Under the pieces are notes generated by a model. That model was given only the letters and a program-made list of their open reading frames with translations. It did not search any database and was not told where the DNA came from. 64,000 bases of DNA. Origin: Nonomuraea basaltis (GTDB lineage: Bacteria > Actinomycetota > Actinomycetes > Streptosporangiales > Streptosporangiaceae). The stretch covers positions 1-64,000 of the forward strand of contig NZ_VCJS01000051.1 of NCBI RefSeq assembly GCF_005893125.1. Reading direction: 5' to 3'. Of the stretch, positions 1-8,382 are shown one piece after another (the first letter of the stretch is position 1; every line of letters starts with the position of its first letter). Both the position numbers and the translations under genes were made by a program.

Positions 1-209
1 ATCCCCGGACCACGGACACGATCCGCGCCGCCCGGATACGGCCAGAACGCGGGCGACCAGAACGCTCAACACCGTTCGGAGCGTTCGGCTGAGCATCTGC
101 AACTCATGCTCAGTCCTTAGGAACGGTACCCGGCGTCAGGATGGCACCAGGACGAGGTCGCCCTCGGCCGGCACCCGCTTGATCACGACCTGGGCGCGCG
201 GCGCGTCCC
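1..209. other. Left-edge stretch without an assignable gene
   Basis: No complete gene is visible here. On the minus strand, bases 139-208 read as a short coding-like tail ending in VIKRVPAEGDLVLVPS and a stop, directly after the end of the aldehyde dehydrogenase. It has no start of its own, so it may be a gene remnant. Bases 50-95 hold repeated CGTTCGG/CAGAACGC words that could be operator half-sites, but I cannot assign them. Confidence 0.4.
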
Positions 210-1685
210 TTACGGCTGCGGTGCTGCGGGGAAGCCGACGGCATGGGTGTCCATGAATTCGCGGATGCCCTCGATCCCCATCTCCCGGCCCATACCGCTG
301 CCGTTGAAGCCCCCGAAGGGCGCCCGTTCGTCAAGGTGCGCGGCGCCGTGCGCGTTGACGAAGGTGTAGCCGGTGCGCAGCCGGGATGCGAGTGTGGCCG
401 CGTGGTCGAGATCCGCCGTCCATACCGAGGAGCACAGTCCGGACCACGTGTCGTTGGCGCGGGCGATGGCGTCGTTCTCGTCGTCGAACGGCAGGATCGG
501 CAGCGTCGGGCCGAACTGCTCCTCGACCACGACGCGGGTGTCGTCGGCGGGGTCGAGGACCAGGGACGGCCGCAGGAAGTTGCCGCGGGACAGGTCCGCG
601 CCCTCGACCGCCTCACCGAACTCGCGGATCTCGGCACCGGACGCGCGGGCCTGTTCGACGAGCTCCCGGACGTACTCCCACTGCCGGCGGCTGTGCAGCG
701 GACCCATCGTCACCTGCTTGTCCAGGCCGTGGCCGAGCCGGGTGCCGGCGAGGATGCCCGACAACCCGTCGACGACCTCGTCGTAGCGGGAGCGGTGGAC
801 GTAGAGCCGCTTGGCGGCCATGCAGATCTGGCCGGTGGAATCGAACACGCCCGTGAACAGGCGCTGCATCGCTTCGGCGTCGAGCTCGGCGTCGGCCAGC
901 ACGATGGCCGGGTCGTTCCCGCCCAGTTCCAGCGCGACCCGGGTCAACGAGCCGGCGGCCATCGCCATGATCCGCTTCCCACCGGCGGGGCTGCCGGTGA
1001 AGCAGACCTTCTTGACCCGGTCGTCCTGGATGAGCGCCGCGCCGATCTCGGCGTCCGTGCCGGTCACCACGTTGAGCACACCCGGTGGAAGGGCCTGGGC
1101 CACCTGCTGGACGGTGCGGACCGCGGCCAGCGGCGCGGTAGGCGGTGGCTTGACCACGACGGTGTTGCCGGCCAGCAGCGCCTGCGGCAGGGAAGCGGCG
1201 AGGATCGCCAACGGCCAGTTGAACGGCACGATGATCGTCACCACGCCCAGCGGCATGTACGTGATCTGCGTGCGGTACGGCGGCCCCGCCAACTCGGTAC
1301 GGTGTTCGACCTGGTCGGCCAAGGCGATGGCCAGATGGAACCGATGCTCGAAGACGATGGAGTCGATGACCGACTCCATCAGGATCTTGCCGTTCTCGCG
1401 GGTGAGTATCTCGGCTGTGGCCGGCCGGTCCGCCTCCAGCGGGGGAAGCGCGGCGTCGAGCAGCGCGGCACGCTCTTGCGGAGTGCGGGCGGCCCACGCC
1501 GGGAAGGCCCGGTCGGCCGCGGCGACCGCGGCGGAGGCGAGCCCTGCGCTGGCGGCGGCAGCGTAGCCGACCACCGACACTCCATCCGCTGGGTCGATGA
1601 TCCGCAATGAGTGGTCCGCGCCGCGCGGCTCGCCATCGATGAAGAGTTCGGTCTTGGTCTCGGGTAGCTGATCCAAAGACGCCAT
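210..1685 (-). CDS. NAD(P)-dependent aldehyde dehydrogenase (vanillin/benzaldehyde dehydrogenase type)
   Basis: 491-residue soluble aldehyde dehydrogenase, normal length for the family; it oxidises an aldehyde to the carboxylic acid with NAD(P). Seen: the PFNWP oxyanion-hole Asn (about residue 156), the ALELGG general-base Glu (about 253) and GQICMAAKRL with the catalytic Cys (about 288). An open frame continues 80 codons upstream, but homology starts at the ATG at 1685 (MASLDQLPE), so I use that start. The GNDPAIV and SGLCSSVWT stretches are like aromatic-aldehyde dehydrogenases such as vanillin dehydrogenases; substrate is inference. It is followed upstream by a second aldehyde dehydrogenase and an acyl-CoA synthetase on the same strand, and sits near an aromatic O-demethylation/ring-cleavage cluster, so an aromatic aldehyde from side-chain shortening is a sensible substrate. 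Confidence 0.88.
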   Translation of the reverse strand: MASLDQLPETKTELFIDGEPRGADHSLRIIDPADGVSVVGYAAAASAGLASAAVAAADRAFPAWAARTPQERAALLDAALPPLEADRPATAEILTRENGKILMESVIDSIVFEHRFHLAIALADQVEHRTELAGPPYRTQITYMPLGVVTIIVPFNWPLAILAASLPQALLAGNTVVVKPPPTAPLAAVRTVQQVAQALPPGVLNVVTGTDAEIGAALIQDDRVKKVCFTGSPAGGKRIMAMAAGSLTRVALELGGNDPAIVLADAELDAEAMQRLFTGVFDSTGQICMAAKRLYVHRSRYDEVVDGLSGILAGTRLGHGLDKQVTMGPLHSRRQWEYVRELVEQARASGAEIREFGEAVEGADLSRGNFLRPSLVLDPADDTRVVVEEQFGPTLPILPFDDENDAIARANDTWSGLCSSVWTADLDHAATLASRLRTGYTFVNAHGAAHLDERAPFGGFNGSGMGREMGIEGIREFMDTHAVGFPAAPQP

Positions 1686-1978
1686 TGGTAGTCCCCCAGG
1701 ACGGGTGCGGAGCAACGCGTATGTGGTTGCCCGGAACCTTATTGCGTGGCTCGAACGAAAACATCCCGCATAGGACCCGTCACTTCCTGCGTGATCGGCA
1801 AGGCCGGCCGCGACATTCGACGTAGACGCGAAGCGTCCGTACGCGGTTGCGGTGAGGGGCACTTTGTTGCCAGCTACACACATGGATGTGTCCACCGGCG
1901 AAAAAGGGATCCGGCCGGCGATCATGATCGTCGGCCGGGACTCGCCGCAACGGGGCCGTCCGCTGCGTGAACGGCGGT

Positions 1979-3454
1979 TCAGCCGAGGTTGACGACGACG
2001 GACTTGGTCTGCAGGTACTCGTCAAGGGCCTCCGGGCCGTTCTCCCGTCCGTAACCGGAGTGCCCCGTGCCGCCGAACGGCATGGACGGATCGAGCAGAG
2101 ACCAGCCGTTGACCCAGACGATTCCCGCCCGCAGGACGGCGGCCACCCTGTGGGCACGGGTGATGTCGCGGGTCTGCAGACCCGCGGCCAGGCCATACGG
2201 AGTGCCGTTGGCCAGCGCGACCGCCTCGTCCTCCGTGTCGAACGGCTGCACCGTGAGCACCGGGCCGAAGATCTCTTCCTGGACGAAGGGCGAGTCCTGC
2301 GTCACCCCGGTGATGACCGTCGGCGGGACGAAGAAGCCGCCGCCGCCGTGGGCGGGGCCGGAGACCACCTGCACCGGGGCGGTGGCCGCCCGGTCCAGGT
2401 AGGAGCGCACCTTCGCCAGGTGCCGCGGGCCGGCCATCGGACCGACCACTGTGCCCTCGGCGAAGGGGTCGCCGACGGGGACGTGCTGGGCCGCGCCGTG
2501 CAGCGCCTCGACGACGGTGTCGTAGACCGGGCGCTCCACCAGCAGCCGGCTGCCGGACATGCAGAACTGGCCGGTGTTGAAGACGAAGGCGGCCACCGCG
2601 GTGTTGATCGCGGCCTCCAGGTCGGCGTCGGCGAAGATGATGTTCGCACCCTTGCCGCCCAGCTCCACAGTGACGTGTTTGAGGTGCTCGCCAGCGCCGG
2701 CGGCGACGAGCCGGCCGGCCGCGGTGGACCCGGTGAAGGCGATCTTGTCGACGTCGGGGTCACGGACCAGGGCCGCTCCCGCCGCGCCGCCGCCGGTGAC
2801 GACGTTGAGCACGCCATCCGGCAGGCCGGCCTGCTGAAGGAGCTCTGCCATCCGCAGCGCGGACAGAGCGGTCTCCTCGGCGGGCTTGTGCACGACGGTG
2901 TTGCCGGCCACCAGTGCAGGGGCCAGTTTGGACGTACTCAAGATCAACGGGAAGTTGAACGGAGTGATCGCGCCAACCACGCCGACCGGTTCCCTGCGCG
3001 TGTACGCGAGGCTGGGGAAGGCCGTGCTGCGGGCCGCGCCCTCGATCGATGCGGCCAGGGCCGCGTAGTACTCGTACGTGTCGATCGCGGTGGGCACGTC
3101 GATGGTGCGGGTGAACATGAGGGGCTTGCCGACGTCCAGCGATTCCAGCCGGGCGACCTCCTCCGCGTGCTCGCGGAGGAGCGCGGCCGCCCGCAGGAGC
3201 ACCTCCGCGCGCTTGCGCGGGGTCAGGCCGGACCAGCGGCCGTCGTCGAAGGCGGTCCGCGCGGCCGCAGCGGCTCGCGCGACGTCATCGTCGCCGGCGT
3301 CGGCGATGGTCGTGACCAGCTCACCGGTCGCGGGATCGAGAACATCCCGTCGGCGACCGCTGGACGCTGCGACGGCGCCGCCGTCGATCCACAACTGGCC
3401 CGGCGTGATCGGTGTGTCACCGTCCGCCTGCTTGGCTTCGGACAGCTCAGTCAT
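1979..3454 (-). CDS. Aldehyde dehydrogenase family protein
   Basis: Second aldehyde dehydrogenase, 491 residues, complete. Catalytic features are all present: TPFNFP with the Asn near residue 167, VTVELGGKGAN with the general-base Glu near 264, and NTGQFCMSG with the nucleophilic Cys near 298. The ATG at 3454 gives the expected N-terminus (TPGQLWIDGGAV). It is clearly diverged from its neighbour at 210-1685, so the pair is not a recent duplication and the two enzymes probably act on different aldehydes. About 290 bp without a gene separate them, so they may be transcribed independently. The context (acyl-CoA synthetase upstream on the same strand, aromatic-acid genes beyond) suggests a catabolic aldehyde, but nothing in the sequence fixes the substrate. 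Confidence 0.88.
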   Translation of the reverse strand: MTELSEAKQADGDTPITPGQLWIDGGAVAASSGRRRDVLDPATGELVTTIADAGDDDVARAAAAARTAFDDGRWSGLTPRKRAEVLLRAAALLREHAEEVARLESLDVGKPLMFTRTIDVPTAIDTYEYYAALAASIEGAARSTAFPSLAYTRREPVGVVGAITPFNFPLILSTSKLAPALVAGNTVVHKPAEETALSALRMAELLQQAGLPDGVLNVVTGGGAAGAALVRDPDVDKIAFTGSTAAGRLVAAGAGEHLKHVTVELGGKGANIIFADADLEAAINTAVAAFVFNTGQFCMSGSRLLVERPVYDTVVEALHGAAQHVPVGDPFAEGTVVGPMAGPRHLAKVRSYLDRAATAPVQVVSGPAHGGGGFFVPPTVITGVTQDSPFVQEEIFGPVLTVQPFDTEDEAVALANGTPYGLAAGLQTRDITRAHRVAAVLRAGIVWVNGWSLLDPSMPFGGTGHSGYGRENGPEALDEYLQTKSVVVNLG

Positions 3455-3593
3455 GTGGTTCCCCTGTTACGTCGATGTGGGTGAGTGACCGGTTCTCCAC
3501 GGCTTGTGCCGGGTGACCGGTGGCTGTGGTGGTGTCCACGGTGAAGACGACCGTCCGGCGTCACGGTGCGACCGGGTGCGGTCGGCCGGGCGC

Positions 3594-5231
3594 TCACCGC
3601 GGCGCCTCTGTTTCTTTGAGCAGCCGGCGGACGCGGCCGATCTCGAGCTTTCCGCTCGGGGTGCGCGGCAGCTCCGCGACGATGGCCAGTCGTCGTGGCA
3701 GCTTGTACCCGGCGAGCCGGGGGCGCAGCCAGTCCTGCAACTCCTGCGGGGTCGCCGCGGCGCCCGTGCGCAGCGAGACCGCTGCGGCGACCCGTTCGCC
3801 CCAGGTGTCGTCCGGTTCCCCGATCACGATCGCGTCGGCGACGGCGGGGTGCGCCATCAGGAGCTCCTCCACCTCCGCCGGGTACACCTTCTCGCCGCCG
3901 GTGTTGATCACGCCGCTGCCGCGGCCGAGGAACCGCAGTGTGCCGTCCGACTCGTAGGTGACGTAGTCGCCGACGATCACATGCCGCCGGCCTTGGATGG
4001 TCCGGTAGGTCGACGCCGTCCGCGCGGGGTCCTTGTGGTAGCCGAGCGGCAGTCCTCCACCGAAGGCGAGCATGCCGGCCTCGCCACTGCCGGGCGGGAT
4101 GGGGTCGCCGTTCTGATCGACGACCAGGGTTTCCGGCGCCGGGCGGAAACGGCCGGGCAGGTCGTGCTCCGAGGCGGTGACGGCGAACGCGAAGGGGCCG
4201 CCCTCACTGGCCGCCAGCCCGTCGTAGATGGTCACCGCGCTGCGCCGATGGAGCTCACGCTTGAGGTCGTCGGTGAACGTCGTCCCGGAGCTGATCATCG
4301 TCCGCAGCGACGACAGGTCGTACGGGCGCCCCGCGTTCTCGGCCGCGACCAGTTCGTCGACCAGTGGCCGCGCGACCGCGTTCCCCGCGATGAGCAGGTT
4401 GGTGACGCGGTGGCGCTCCACGGCGTGCCAGACCCGCGCCGCGTCCAGTCTCGTCCCGCCGGGGAAGACCACCTCACCGGCGGTGAGCAGCGTGCCGAAC
4501 GTGTTGAACAGGCCGGTGCCGTGCATCAGCGGGACCACCGGCAGCGAGACTCTGACCTCCCCCGCGCCGCGCATCGCGACGGCCGTGTCCACGGCCTCCG
4601 CCGGCGTTCGCGGAACCTTCCTGCCCGCCGCCGCGTACGTCGCGTACGACAGTCCGTGCATCAGCTCACCGAGCTGCCAGATCACGCCCTTGGGCCGGCC
4701 GGTCGTCCCACCGGTGTACATGAACAACTGGTCCGTGCCGGGCCGGGCGGCATGCGGCAGCAGCGCGCACGTGGAGAGCAGGGTGTCGTAGGCGGCCACC
4801 GTGGCAGCCCCCGGCAGATCCGGAAGGTCGGTCGAGCCGGTCTGCACCGCGAGCCGCAGAGTCGGGACGTGCGCGCAGGCGTCCCGCACCGAGTCGGCGA
4901 GGATGTCGGAGAAGACCAGCACCTCGGCGTCGGCATCCGTCAGCAGTTCGGTGAGCTCCGCACCGCGGTACCGGTAGTTCGCGTTCACCGGAACAGCGCC
5001 GATCTTGAAAGCGGCGAAGACGGTCTCCAGGTACTGCGCCCCGTTGTAGAGGTAGCAGACGACCCTCGCCCCCGGCCCGGCTCCGCTGTCACGTAGTGCC
5101 GTCGCCAGGCGGGCGGCCCGCTCGTCGAATTGCGCGTATGTGAGGTCGATGTCCGGGCTACGGACAGCGATGGCGTCCGGCAACGCGCCGGCTATGCCCT
5201 CCCAGACGGTCCCGAACGACACGTCGACCAC
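3594..5231 (-). CDS. AMP-dependent acyl-CoA synthetase/ligase (FadD/aryl-CoA ligase type)
   Basis: 545-residue member of the ANL adenylating superfamily, which activates a carboxylic acid to an acyl-AMP and then to the CoA thioester. Seen: the phosphate-binding loop MYTGGTTGRPKG (about 171-182), the YDGLAASEG acid/adenine motif, the GDYVTYESDG hinge region, and the C-terminal PRTPSGKLE lysine loop. Length is typical. The GTG at 5231 follows an AGAGG ribosome site at good spacing. Family members activate fatty acids or cinnamate-type aromatic acids. With a divergent dehydrogenase and MaoC hydratase next door, CoA-dependent shortening of a phenylpropanoid (ferulate- or sinapate-like) side chain is a plausible role, but that is inference from position. 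Confidence 0.85.
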   Translation of the reverse strand: MVDVSFGTVWEGIAGALPDAIAVRSPDIDLTYAQFDERAARLATALRDSGAGPGARVVCYLYNGAQYLETVFAAFKIGAVPVNANYRYRGAELTELLTDADAEVLVFSDILADSVRDACAHVPTLRLAVQTGSTDLPDLPGAATVAAYDTLLSTCALLPHAARPGTDQLFMYTGGTTGRPKGVIWQLGELMHGLSYATYAAAGRKVPRTPAEAVDTAVAMRGAGEVRVSLPVVPLMHGTGLFNTFGTLLTAGEVVFPGGTRLDAARVWHAVERHRVTNLLIAGNAVARPLVDELVAAENAGRPYDLSSLRTMISSGTTFTDDLKRELHRRSAVTIYDGLAASEGGPFAFAVTASEHDLPGRFRPAPETLVVDQNGDPIPPGSGEAGMLAFGGGLPLGYHKDPARTASTYRTIQGRRHVIVGDYVTYESDGTLRFLGRGSGVINTGGEKVYPAEVEELLMAHPAVADAIVIGEPDDTWGERVAAAVSLRTGAAATPQELQDWLRPRLAGYKLPRRLAIVAELPRTPSGKLEIGRVRRLLKETEAPR

Positions 5232-5323
5232 GGTTACCTCTTTCCCCTGTTCATGGGCACCGTCTCAAACCACCCCAGGCGGTGACGGCGCTGCCGCGTC
5301 GCCGGTGCCCGGGACGACGACCA

Positions 5324-5430
5324 GCCCCTCCGGACGGCCACCAGGGCGGCCTGCGTCCGCGATGTGAGGTGGAGTTTCGCCAGCAGGTTGCTGACATGCG
5401 TGCGCGTGGTGCGTTCTCGGGCCGCCAGGG
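5324..5430 (-). pseudogene. Remnant of a NarL/LuxR-type response regulator DNA-binding end
   Basis: Minus-strand translation gives RERTTRTHVSNLLAKLHL followed by SRTQAALVAVRRG. This is nearly the recognition-helix segment of the intact NarL-type regulator at 15511-16191 (SERTVRTHVSNVLAKLQL, then SSRTQAALLAIREG). No receiver domain or start codon precedes it and the reading frame runs on into unrelated sequence. I read it as the leftover 3' end of a decayed paralogue. It lies in the 446-bp gap between the acyl-CoA synthetase and the divergent dehydrogenase, which otherwise holds only the promoter below. Confidence 0.65.
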
Positions 5431-5572
5431 CAGTGCGGGCTCTTGACGGTGCACGTGCCGTCAGCCGGATCTCGTGGACGGGCGTGGTGACCGGTCATCG
5501 GCAGCTCCATCGGAGAGGCGCCTCGATGATGACGACCGTATTGCGTGCCAGTGGCACCGTCAAGTCATTTTC

Positions 5573-5601
5573 TTGACGAGCGTTACACATATGACTAACG
5601 T
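5573..5601 (+). promoter_or_regulatory. Candidate housekeeping promoter for the SDR-MaoC operon
   Basis: TTGACG (5573-5578), 17-bp spacer, TAACGT (5596-5601) forms a good sigma-70-like promoter about 75 bp before the dehydrogenase start. A short inverted repeat, CGTTA (5581-5585) and TAACG (5596-5600), overlaps the -10 region and could be an operator. Seen in sequence; activity is inference. Confidence 0.5.
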
Positions 5602-5677
5602 ACGAGGCCATCGCGGGATGCTGGGAGCATCGGTGCCTCAACCGCGGTTCTTCGCCCCCTCGTCGCTGGAGAAGCCC

Positions 5678-6610
5678 ATGCTTGCCGGGAAAGTCGCTGT
5701 CGTGACCGGGAGCGGGCGCGGCCTAGGTCGCGCCTACGCACAGGCCCTCGCCAAGGCCGGTGCCGCGCTGGTGGTGAACGACGTCGATGACGACGTCGCC
5801 AAGGAGTCGGCCGAGTCGATCATGCAGGCCGGCGGCCGGGCGGTCGCGGTCGTCGCCGCCGTCGGCTCCACCGAGACCGCCGACCTGCTGGTCCGTACGG
5901 CAGTGGAGCGGTTCGGGCGCCTGGACATCATGGTCACCAATGCCGGGGCACTGCGCGACCGGACCCTGCGCAACACCAGTGACGAGGATTTCGACCTGGT
6001 CGTGGGCTCACACCTGCGTGGCACGTTCACGTGCGGCCGGGCGGCCGCGGCGTGCTTCCGGGAGCAGGGCGGCGGGGGCCGGCTCATCCTGGTCGGCTCG
6101 CCCGCCGGCCAGCGCGCGAGCTTCGGGCAGACGTCCTACTCCGCGTCGAAGGCCGCCATCGTCGGGCTTGCCCGCACCTGGGCCGTCGAGCTCGAACGCC
6201 AGAACGTGACCGTGAACGCGATCATCCCGACCGCCTTGACGCGGATGGTGGCGACCATCCCGGGACTGACCGAGCATGTGGAGGCGGCCATACGTGGCGA
6301 GCCGGTTCCGGCGGCCTTGCGCAGCGCCGGGCTCGGCACCCCGGACGACGTCGCACCGCTGGTGGTCTGGCTGGCTTCCGACGCGGCGTCGGACGTCACC
6401 GGTCAGTGCATCGCCGCGGGCGGGGATCGCCTGGCCATATGGTCCCATCCTGTCGAGGTCGTGTCCGTCCTGCGGCACGGCGGGTGGGACGTCGGACAGA
6501 TCGGCGACCTGCTCCCCTCGATCCTGCGCGAACACCGGCAGGAGTTCAGGCCCGCGCCGCTGAACATCCCCCCATCCGGCGACACACCTGACGGAAGGAA
6601 AGCCCCGTGA
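5678..6610 (+). CDS. Short-chain dehydrogenase/reductase (3-hydroxyacyl-CoA dehydrogenase type)
   Basis: 310-residue SDR. Classical features: TGSGRGLG nucleotide loop (10-17), NAG (88-90), catalytic Ser near 141, and YSASK with Tyr154 and Lys158. The N-terminal NDVDDDVAKESAE pattern and the roughly 40-residue C-terminal extension (VVSVLRHGGWDVGQIGDLL) recall the dehydrogenase part of multifunctional beta-oxidation enzymes, which act on 3-hydroxyacyl-CoA. The reading frame opens earlier, but the ATG at 5678, after a GGAGAAG ribosome site, starts the Rossmann fold correctly. It overlaps the MaoC gene (stop TGA and start ATG share a base). Together they could do the hydration and oxidation steps of a CoA-dependent side-chain beta-oxidation. 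Confidence 0.85.
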   Translation: MLAGKVAVVTGSGRGLGRAYAQALAKAGAALVVNDVDDDVAKESAESIMQAGGRAVAVVAAVGSTETADLLVRTAVERFGRLDIMVTNAGALRDRTLRNTSDEDFDLVVGSHLRGTFTCGRAAAACFREQGGGGRLILVGSPAGQRASFGQTSYSASKAAIVGLARTWAVELERQNVTVNAIIPTALTRMVATIPGLTEHVEAAIRGEPVPAALRSAGLGTPDDVAPLVVWLASDAASDVTGQCIAAGGDRLAIWSHPVEVVSVLRHGGWDVGQIGDLLPSILREHRQEFRPAPLNIPPSGDTPDGRKAP

Positions 6611-7095
6611 TGGAAGCGTTCCCGAGCACTGCCGCACCGGCCCGCGCCGTTGTCGCGGGCGTGGAGGGTGTGGCCACACTGGCCGGCCGGCCGCTCGGAC
6701 CGAGCAGCTGGCTGGAGATCACCCAGGAGCGAGTGAACCAGTTCGCCTCTGCGACTGGTGACCACCAGTGGATCCATGTCGACCAGGAGCGTGCGGCGAG
6801 CTGTCCCTTCGGCGGCCCGATCGCGCACGGCTACCTGACCCTCTCCCTGGTCCCGGTCGTGATGACCGAGATCCTCGATGTGCAGGGCTTCTCCGTGGTG
6901 GTGAACTACGGTTGCGACCGGGTCCGGTTCCCCTCGCCGGTGCCGGTGGGCAGCCGGGTGCGCGCCACCGCGGTCGTGGACGACGTCCGGGAGATTTCCG
7001 GCGGCGTTCAGGTCACCCTGACCCTGACCTTCGAGACGGACACCGGCGGCAAGCCCGCGTGCGTCGCGACGATCCTCGTCCGCTACTACTTCTGA
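6610..7095 (+). CDS. MaoC-like (R)-hydratase/dehydratase
   Basis: 161-residue hot-dog fold protein of the MaoC family, which hydrates enoyl-CoA to 3-hydroxyacyl-CoA. Seen: the hydratase motif ATGDHQWIHVD, about 40-50 residues in, followed by GGPIAHGYLTLSLVP. The Asp/His pair is intact. A GTG three bases upstream (6607) is an alternative start; I prefer the ATG at 6610 because GGAAGGAAA sits at a good distance. Translationally coupled to the SDR before it. Its end overlaps the convergent PaaX regulator by 10 bp, so no terminator lies between them. Confidence 0.87.
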   Translation: MEAFPSTAAPARAVVAGVEGVATLAGRPLGPSSWLEITQERVNQFASATGDHQWIHVDQERAASCPFGGPIAHGYLTLSLVPVVMTEILDVQGFSVVVNYGCDRVRFPSPVPVGSRVRATAVVDDVREISGGVQVTLTLTFETDTGGKPACVATILVRYYF

Positions 7096-8045
7096 GCCCG
7101 CCCAGCGACGACCTGGTCACCGGCCGACCGGCGGTCGGCGAAGCCCTCGAAGGCGCTCCAGGCCGCAGGCTCGTACGCCTTCCGCAGCCGGACGACCAGC
7201 CGCTCCGCCGGCACCGCCGGCCAGTCCGGTGGCAGAAGCGCGGCGGGTAGGTGCGGATCGATGCGGACCAGCAGCAGCCACTCGGTCAGCAGCAGGAGAA
7301 ACCGGGCCAAGGCGTCATCGATGCCCGAGCCCGGCTCCTGGCCACCCCACCGCTCGAGGAACCGCGAGTAGCCGTCCGAGAGCGCGTCCAGGTCCCACGC
7401 GTCTTCGACCAGCTGATGCACGTCCGTCGGCGGCAGTGCCGCCCCCTTGAAGACCTTGACCTCGCTGTTCAGGTTCGACCCGGACAGCAGCTGCGGGACG
7501 TCCACGACCGAAGGGGTGATCCACAACCCGCTGTGGAGCATGCCGAAGCCCTCCCAGGCGAGCCGCTTGCGCAGCTGGTGCCGCTCGGCTCGGCGGGACT
7601 CAGGAAGCGAGAAGCTCAGCACCGTCCATTCGCCGGACCAGGAACGGTTGACGGCGCCCTGCGACCAGACCCGCGTCTCGGCATCCCGCAGCACCTGCTC
7701 GCCCCGTGTGGTCAGCGACAGGTAAACCTTGGCGCCGATCCGAGAGCGCGCGAGCAGGCCACGCTGGCACATGCGGGTCAAGGTGGTGCGAGCCGCGTGC
7801 TCGCCGACCCCGGCTCTGGTGAGAGCCTCGACGAAGCTACCGGTGAAGAGCACCCCGGGCTGATCCAGCAGAAAGTGTGCACAGAACGTCAGCAACAGCG
7901 ACTGGGGCCGCACCGCAAGGCTCGATCCCTGTTGCGCGGCGACCTCGGCCTCGTCGTCGTGGTCCGTGCCATTCGCGCCTCGGCCGCTATCCCGGGCTGC
8001 GGACGGAGCGGCCACGAACTCTGTTGCACGCGTCCGGCCAGCCAC
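7086..8045 (-). CDS. paaX: PaaX-family transcriptional regulator
   Basis: 319-residue protein with the PaaX layout: an N-terminal winged helix (about residues 45-115, LLLTFCAHFLLDQPG and RMCQRGLLARSRIGAKVYL) and the PaaX-type C-terminal domain (WTVLSFSLPESRRAERHQLR; GFGMLHSGLWITP). PaaX proteins repress aromatic-acid genes and respond to aryl-CoA thioesters such as phenylacetyl-CoA. The first 40 residues are a low-complexity extension and the GTG start at 8045 lacks a strong ribosome site, so the true start may be internal. It is the last gene of the long minus-strand aromatic run (metF to here), which makes it a likely controller of that run and of the CoA-ligase/SDR/MaoC genes. Its effector is not known. 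Confidence 0.82.
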   Translation of the reverse strand: MAGRTRATEFVAAPSAARDSGRGANGTDHDDEAEVAAQQGSSLAVRPQSLLLTFCAHFLLDQPGVLFTGSFVEALTRAGVGEHAARTTLTRMCQRGLLARSRIGAKVYLSLTTRGEQVLRDAETRVWSQGAVNRSWSGEWTVLSFSLPESRRAERHQLRKRLAWEGFGMLHSGLWITPSVVDVPQLLSGSNLNSEVKVFKGAALPPTDVHQLVEDAWDLDALSDGYSRFLERWGGQEPGSGIDDALARFLLLLTEWLLLVRIDPHLPAALLPPDWPAVPAERLVVRLRKAYEPAAWSAFEGFADRRSAGDQVVAGRAQK

Positions 8046-8093
8046 GGTGGCCAGTCTAGACCAACCCCGATCTCACCCTTGCTCGGCTCGGTG

Positions 8094-8369
8094 TCACCGT
8101 TCCTGCGGATGCGTGGCGAGCGGCTCAACGGTTATGTCCATCCATTTCCACATCGGCAGGGAGGTAAGCGCATCGTGCAGCGCAGCCGGGTCCTCGGCCT
8201 CAAACAGGCCGATGGTGGCGTTGCGGCCGGGGACCCGCCACAGCCGCTTGAGGATTCCCGCCTCGCGCAACTGCATGGCGCGCTCGCGTTCGCTCTTGCG
8301 GAGGTGATCGCGGGCATGGTCCGGCATATCGGGTGGCAGCAGGTTCTCCGTGCGTACCAGGAACTCCAT
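8094..8369 (-). CDS. Muconolactone delta-isomerase-like (CatC-fold) protein
   Basis: 91-residue protein matching the muconolactone isomerase size and pattern: MEFLVRTENLLPPDMP at the start, then an RERAMQLREAGILKRLWRVPGR segment broken by short gaps, and LPMWKWMDITVEPL at the end. Real CatC enzymes isomerise muconolactone in the ortho-cleavage pathway, but no other ortho-pathway genes are present. Here it is 13 bp after the methylesterase-like hydrolase and within a protocatechuate/gallate meta-cleavage operon. I infer that it may isomerise or tautomerise a ring-opened intermediate such as an oxalomesaconate species; this is not established for the family. Confidence 0.75.
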   Translation of the reverse strand: MEFLVRTENLLPPDMPDHARDHLRKSERERAMQLREAGILKRLWRVPGRNATIGLFEAEDPAALHDALTSLPMWKWMDITVEPLATHPQER

Positions 8370-8382
8370 CGATCTCTTCTCC

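Noticed and set aside
3504..5096. A 530-codon plus-strand frame
   Set aside because: Antisense to the acyl-CoA synthetase, whose motifs are unmistakable.
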